The notes under the pieces: model-generated
What the model saw: only the letters and a program-made list of their open reading frames with translations
Told to the model about the DNA's origin: nothing
Database searches by the model: none
Shown: piece after piece, positions 6,476 through 7,545 of the stretch
Numbering within the stretch: the stretch's first letter is position 1
How the letters are laid out: every line of letters begins with the position of its first letter
DNA from: Paludibacteraceae bacterium
GTDB taxonomy: Bacteria > Bacteroidota > Bacteroidia > Bacteroidales > Paludibacteraceae
Assembly (NCBI GenBank): GCA_017550055.1
Contig: JAFYMM010000171.1
Span: 1 to 7,545, forward strand
DNA: 7,545 nt
Direction: 5' to 3'
Translations under genes and position numbers: made by a program

Positions 6476-7228
6476 TTACTTATTGTGCATTGCCTTAATC
6501 CAATCGTAACCTTTCTCTTCGAGTTCCATCACCAATTCTTTAGGGCCCGACATTACGATGCGACCATCTACCAACACATCTACGATATCTGGCACGATAT
6601 AGTCCAAAAGGCGTTGATAGTGAGTGATTACGATTGAAGCATTTTCTGGAGTTTTCAACATATTCACGCCATTTGCAACAATACGCAATGCGTCAATGTC
6701 AAGACCAGAGTCTGTTTCGTCGAGGATTGACAAGCGAGGCTCAAGCATAGCCATTTGGAATATTTCGTTGCGTTTTTTCTCACCGCCCGAGAAACCTTCA
6801 TTTACTGCACGGTTAGCCAATTTGCTGTCTAACTCCACCAATTGACGTTTTTCGCGCATCAATTTCAAAAAGTCGCTCGACGACAATGCTTCCATTCCGC
6901 GATGTTTGCGTTGTTCGTTCACTGCTGTACGCATAAAGTTCACCATACTAACGCCCGGTATCTCTACTGGGTATTGGAAACTCATAAACAACCCTTCGCG
7001 TGCGCGCACCTCTGGAGGCATAGCCAAAAGGTCTTTGCCATAGAATGTAATCGAACCGCTTGTCACTGTGTATGCTGGGTGACCCGACAATACGTTGCTC
7101 AACGTACTTTTACCTGCACCGTTAGGGCCCATAATGGCATGCACTTCACCTGGTTTCACTGTCAAGTTCAACCCCTTTAATATCTCTTTGCCTGCAATAG
7201 AGGCATGTAAATCTTTGATTTCTAACAT
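6476..7228 (-). CDS. sufC: Fe-S cluster assembly ATPase SufC
   Basis: SufC is the ABC-type ATPase of the SufBCD complex; its ATP-driven dimerisation reshapes SufB-SufD during cluster assembly. It is cytosolic and not a transporter despite the ABC fold. The 250-residue protein has the usual length. Visible motifs in order are Walker A GPNGAGKST (34-42), Q-loop Q85 in MSFQYPVEIPGV, ABC signature SGGEK (147-151), Walker B SILDE (167-171) with catalytic E171, D-loop SGLDIDAL (174-181) and switch histidine H203 in VITHYQRLL. FSGGEKKRNEI and LDETDSGLD are diagnostic of SufC within ABC ATPases. The ATG at 7228 begins MLEIKDL, as in homologues. sufD follows after 82 bp. sufB, usually next to sufC, is not seen; a different membrane gene lies directly upstream. 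Confidence 0.97.
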   Translation of the reverse strand: MLEIKDLHASIAGKEILKGLNLTVKPGEVHAIMGPNGAGKSTLSNVLSGHPAYTVTSGSITFYGKDLLAMPPEVRAREGLFMSFQYPVEIPGVSMVNFMRTAVNEQRKHRGMEALSSSDFLKLMREKRQLVELDSKLANRAVNEGFSGGEKKRNEIFQMAMLEPRLSILDETDSGLDIDALRIVANGVNMLKTPENASIVITHYQRLLDYIVPDIVDVLVDGRIVMSGPKELVMELEEKGYDWIKAMHNK

Positions 7229-7277
7229 CTCTATAATGATTTTATACTGTAATTATAAACTTAAAGTCTTTGTTTCT

Positions 7278-7545
7278 TTAGGCGGGAAAATTATGAATTA
7301 TTCTGTATCCTACAAAAATTAAGAACCACACTACAAATAATATATTTGCTACTTTGCTTTGATTGGTGCTGAAATACAGGCTAAAACACATGATGGCAAA
7401 CAAGCCCGGTATGGCTATCAATTGTGCAAATTCAGCCCCAAAAACCACAACCCATATCATCGACAACCAAAATCCCCAATTGATAAAAATAAAGTTCAAT
7501 CGTGTGTTTAGTTTATAGTTGCTTGGACTAAAATAATAATTCGTA
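7278..7545 (-). CDS. Unidentified small membrane protein, partial (5' end outside window)
   Basis: I do not recognise this protein. The frame stays open to the window edge: before the first in-frame TTG (7499) it can be read through at least 15 more codons without a stop, so the true start is probably beyond 7545. The visible C-terminal part of about 88 residues has a polar stretch (SPSNYKLNTR) followed by three hydrophobic segments, roughly FIFINWGFWLSMIWVVVF, LIAIPGLFAIMCFSLYF and ILFVVWFLIFVGY, ending IIHNFPA. It points to an integral inner-membrane protein. The spacing of the last two segments faintly recalls the N-terminal part of steroid-5-alpha-reductase-like proteins, which would make this a truncated relic, but that likeness is too weak to use as a name. 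It lies 49 bp upstream of sufC on the same strand, so co-transcription is possible. Confidence 0.5.
   Translation of the reverse strand, partial: TNYYFSPSNYKLNTRLNFIFINWGFWLSMIWVVVFGAEFAQLIAIPGLFAIMCFSLYFSTNQSKVANILFVVWFLIFVGYRIIHNFPA

Overview
The window looks like a Bacteroidales chromosome segment; I cannot fix the genus. The grounds are a neighbouring pair of acyltransferases of the Bacteroides glycine-lipid type, a SufC/SufD/SufS set with Bacteroidetes-like sequence, start codons preceded by AT-rich leaders instead of clear Shine-Dalgarno sites, and AT-rich gaps full of short degenerate repeats. Every convincing gene is on the minus strand, so transcription runs from the right edge to the left.

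In transcription order: the 3' part of an unrecognised small membrane protein gene, open at the right edge (7278-7545); sufC (6476-7228); sufD (5068-6393); a 12-helix APC-superfamily amino acid permease (3561-4991); sufS (2335-3552), whose ATG lies 8 nt after the permease stop; a 202-bp gap with two related palindromic 25-mers; a PlsC-like acyltransferase, probable glsA (1293-2132); a 95-bp gap with a degenerate AT-rich repeat; a GNAT-like acyltransferase, probable glsB (262-1197); and two tandem copies of a hairpin-containing repeat of about 120 bp (11-257).

The right two thirds is an Fe-S cluster assembly operon. SufC (ATPase) and SufD (scaffold) normally act with SufB, which is not in the window, and SufS releases sulfur from cysteine. 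The unusual point is the permease gene between sufD and sufS, apparently coupled to sufS; cysteine or cystine uptake is an attractive but unproven role. The left third probably makes glycine lipids: GlsB would attach a 3-hydroxy fatty acid to glycine and GlsA would esterify its hydroxyl with a second fatty acid.

I found no tRNA, rRNA, CRISPR array, transposase or phage gene. The best candidates for something undescribed are the suf-linked permease, the tandem repeat at the left edge and the paired palindromes between sufS and glsA. None of these is proof of a new system.
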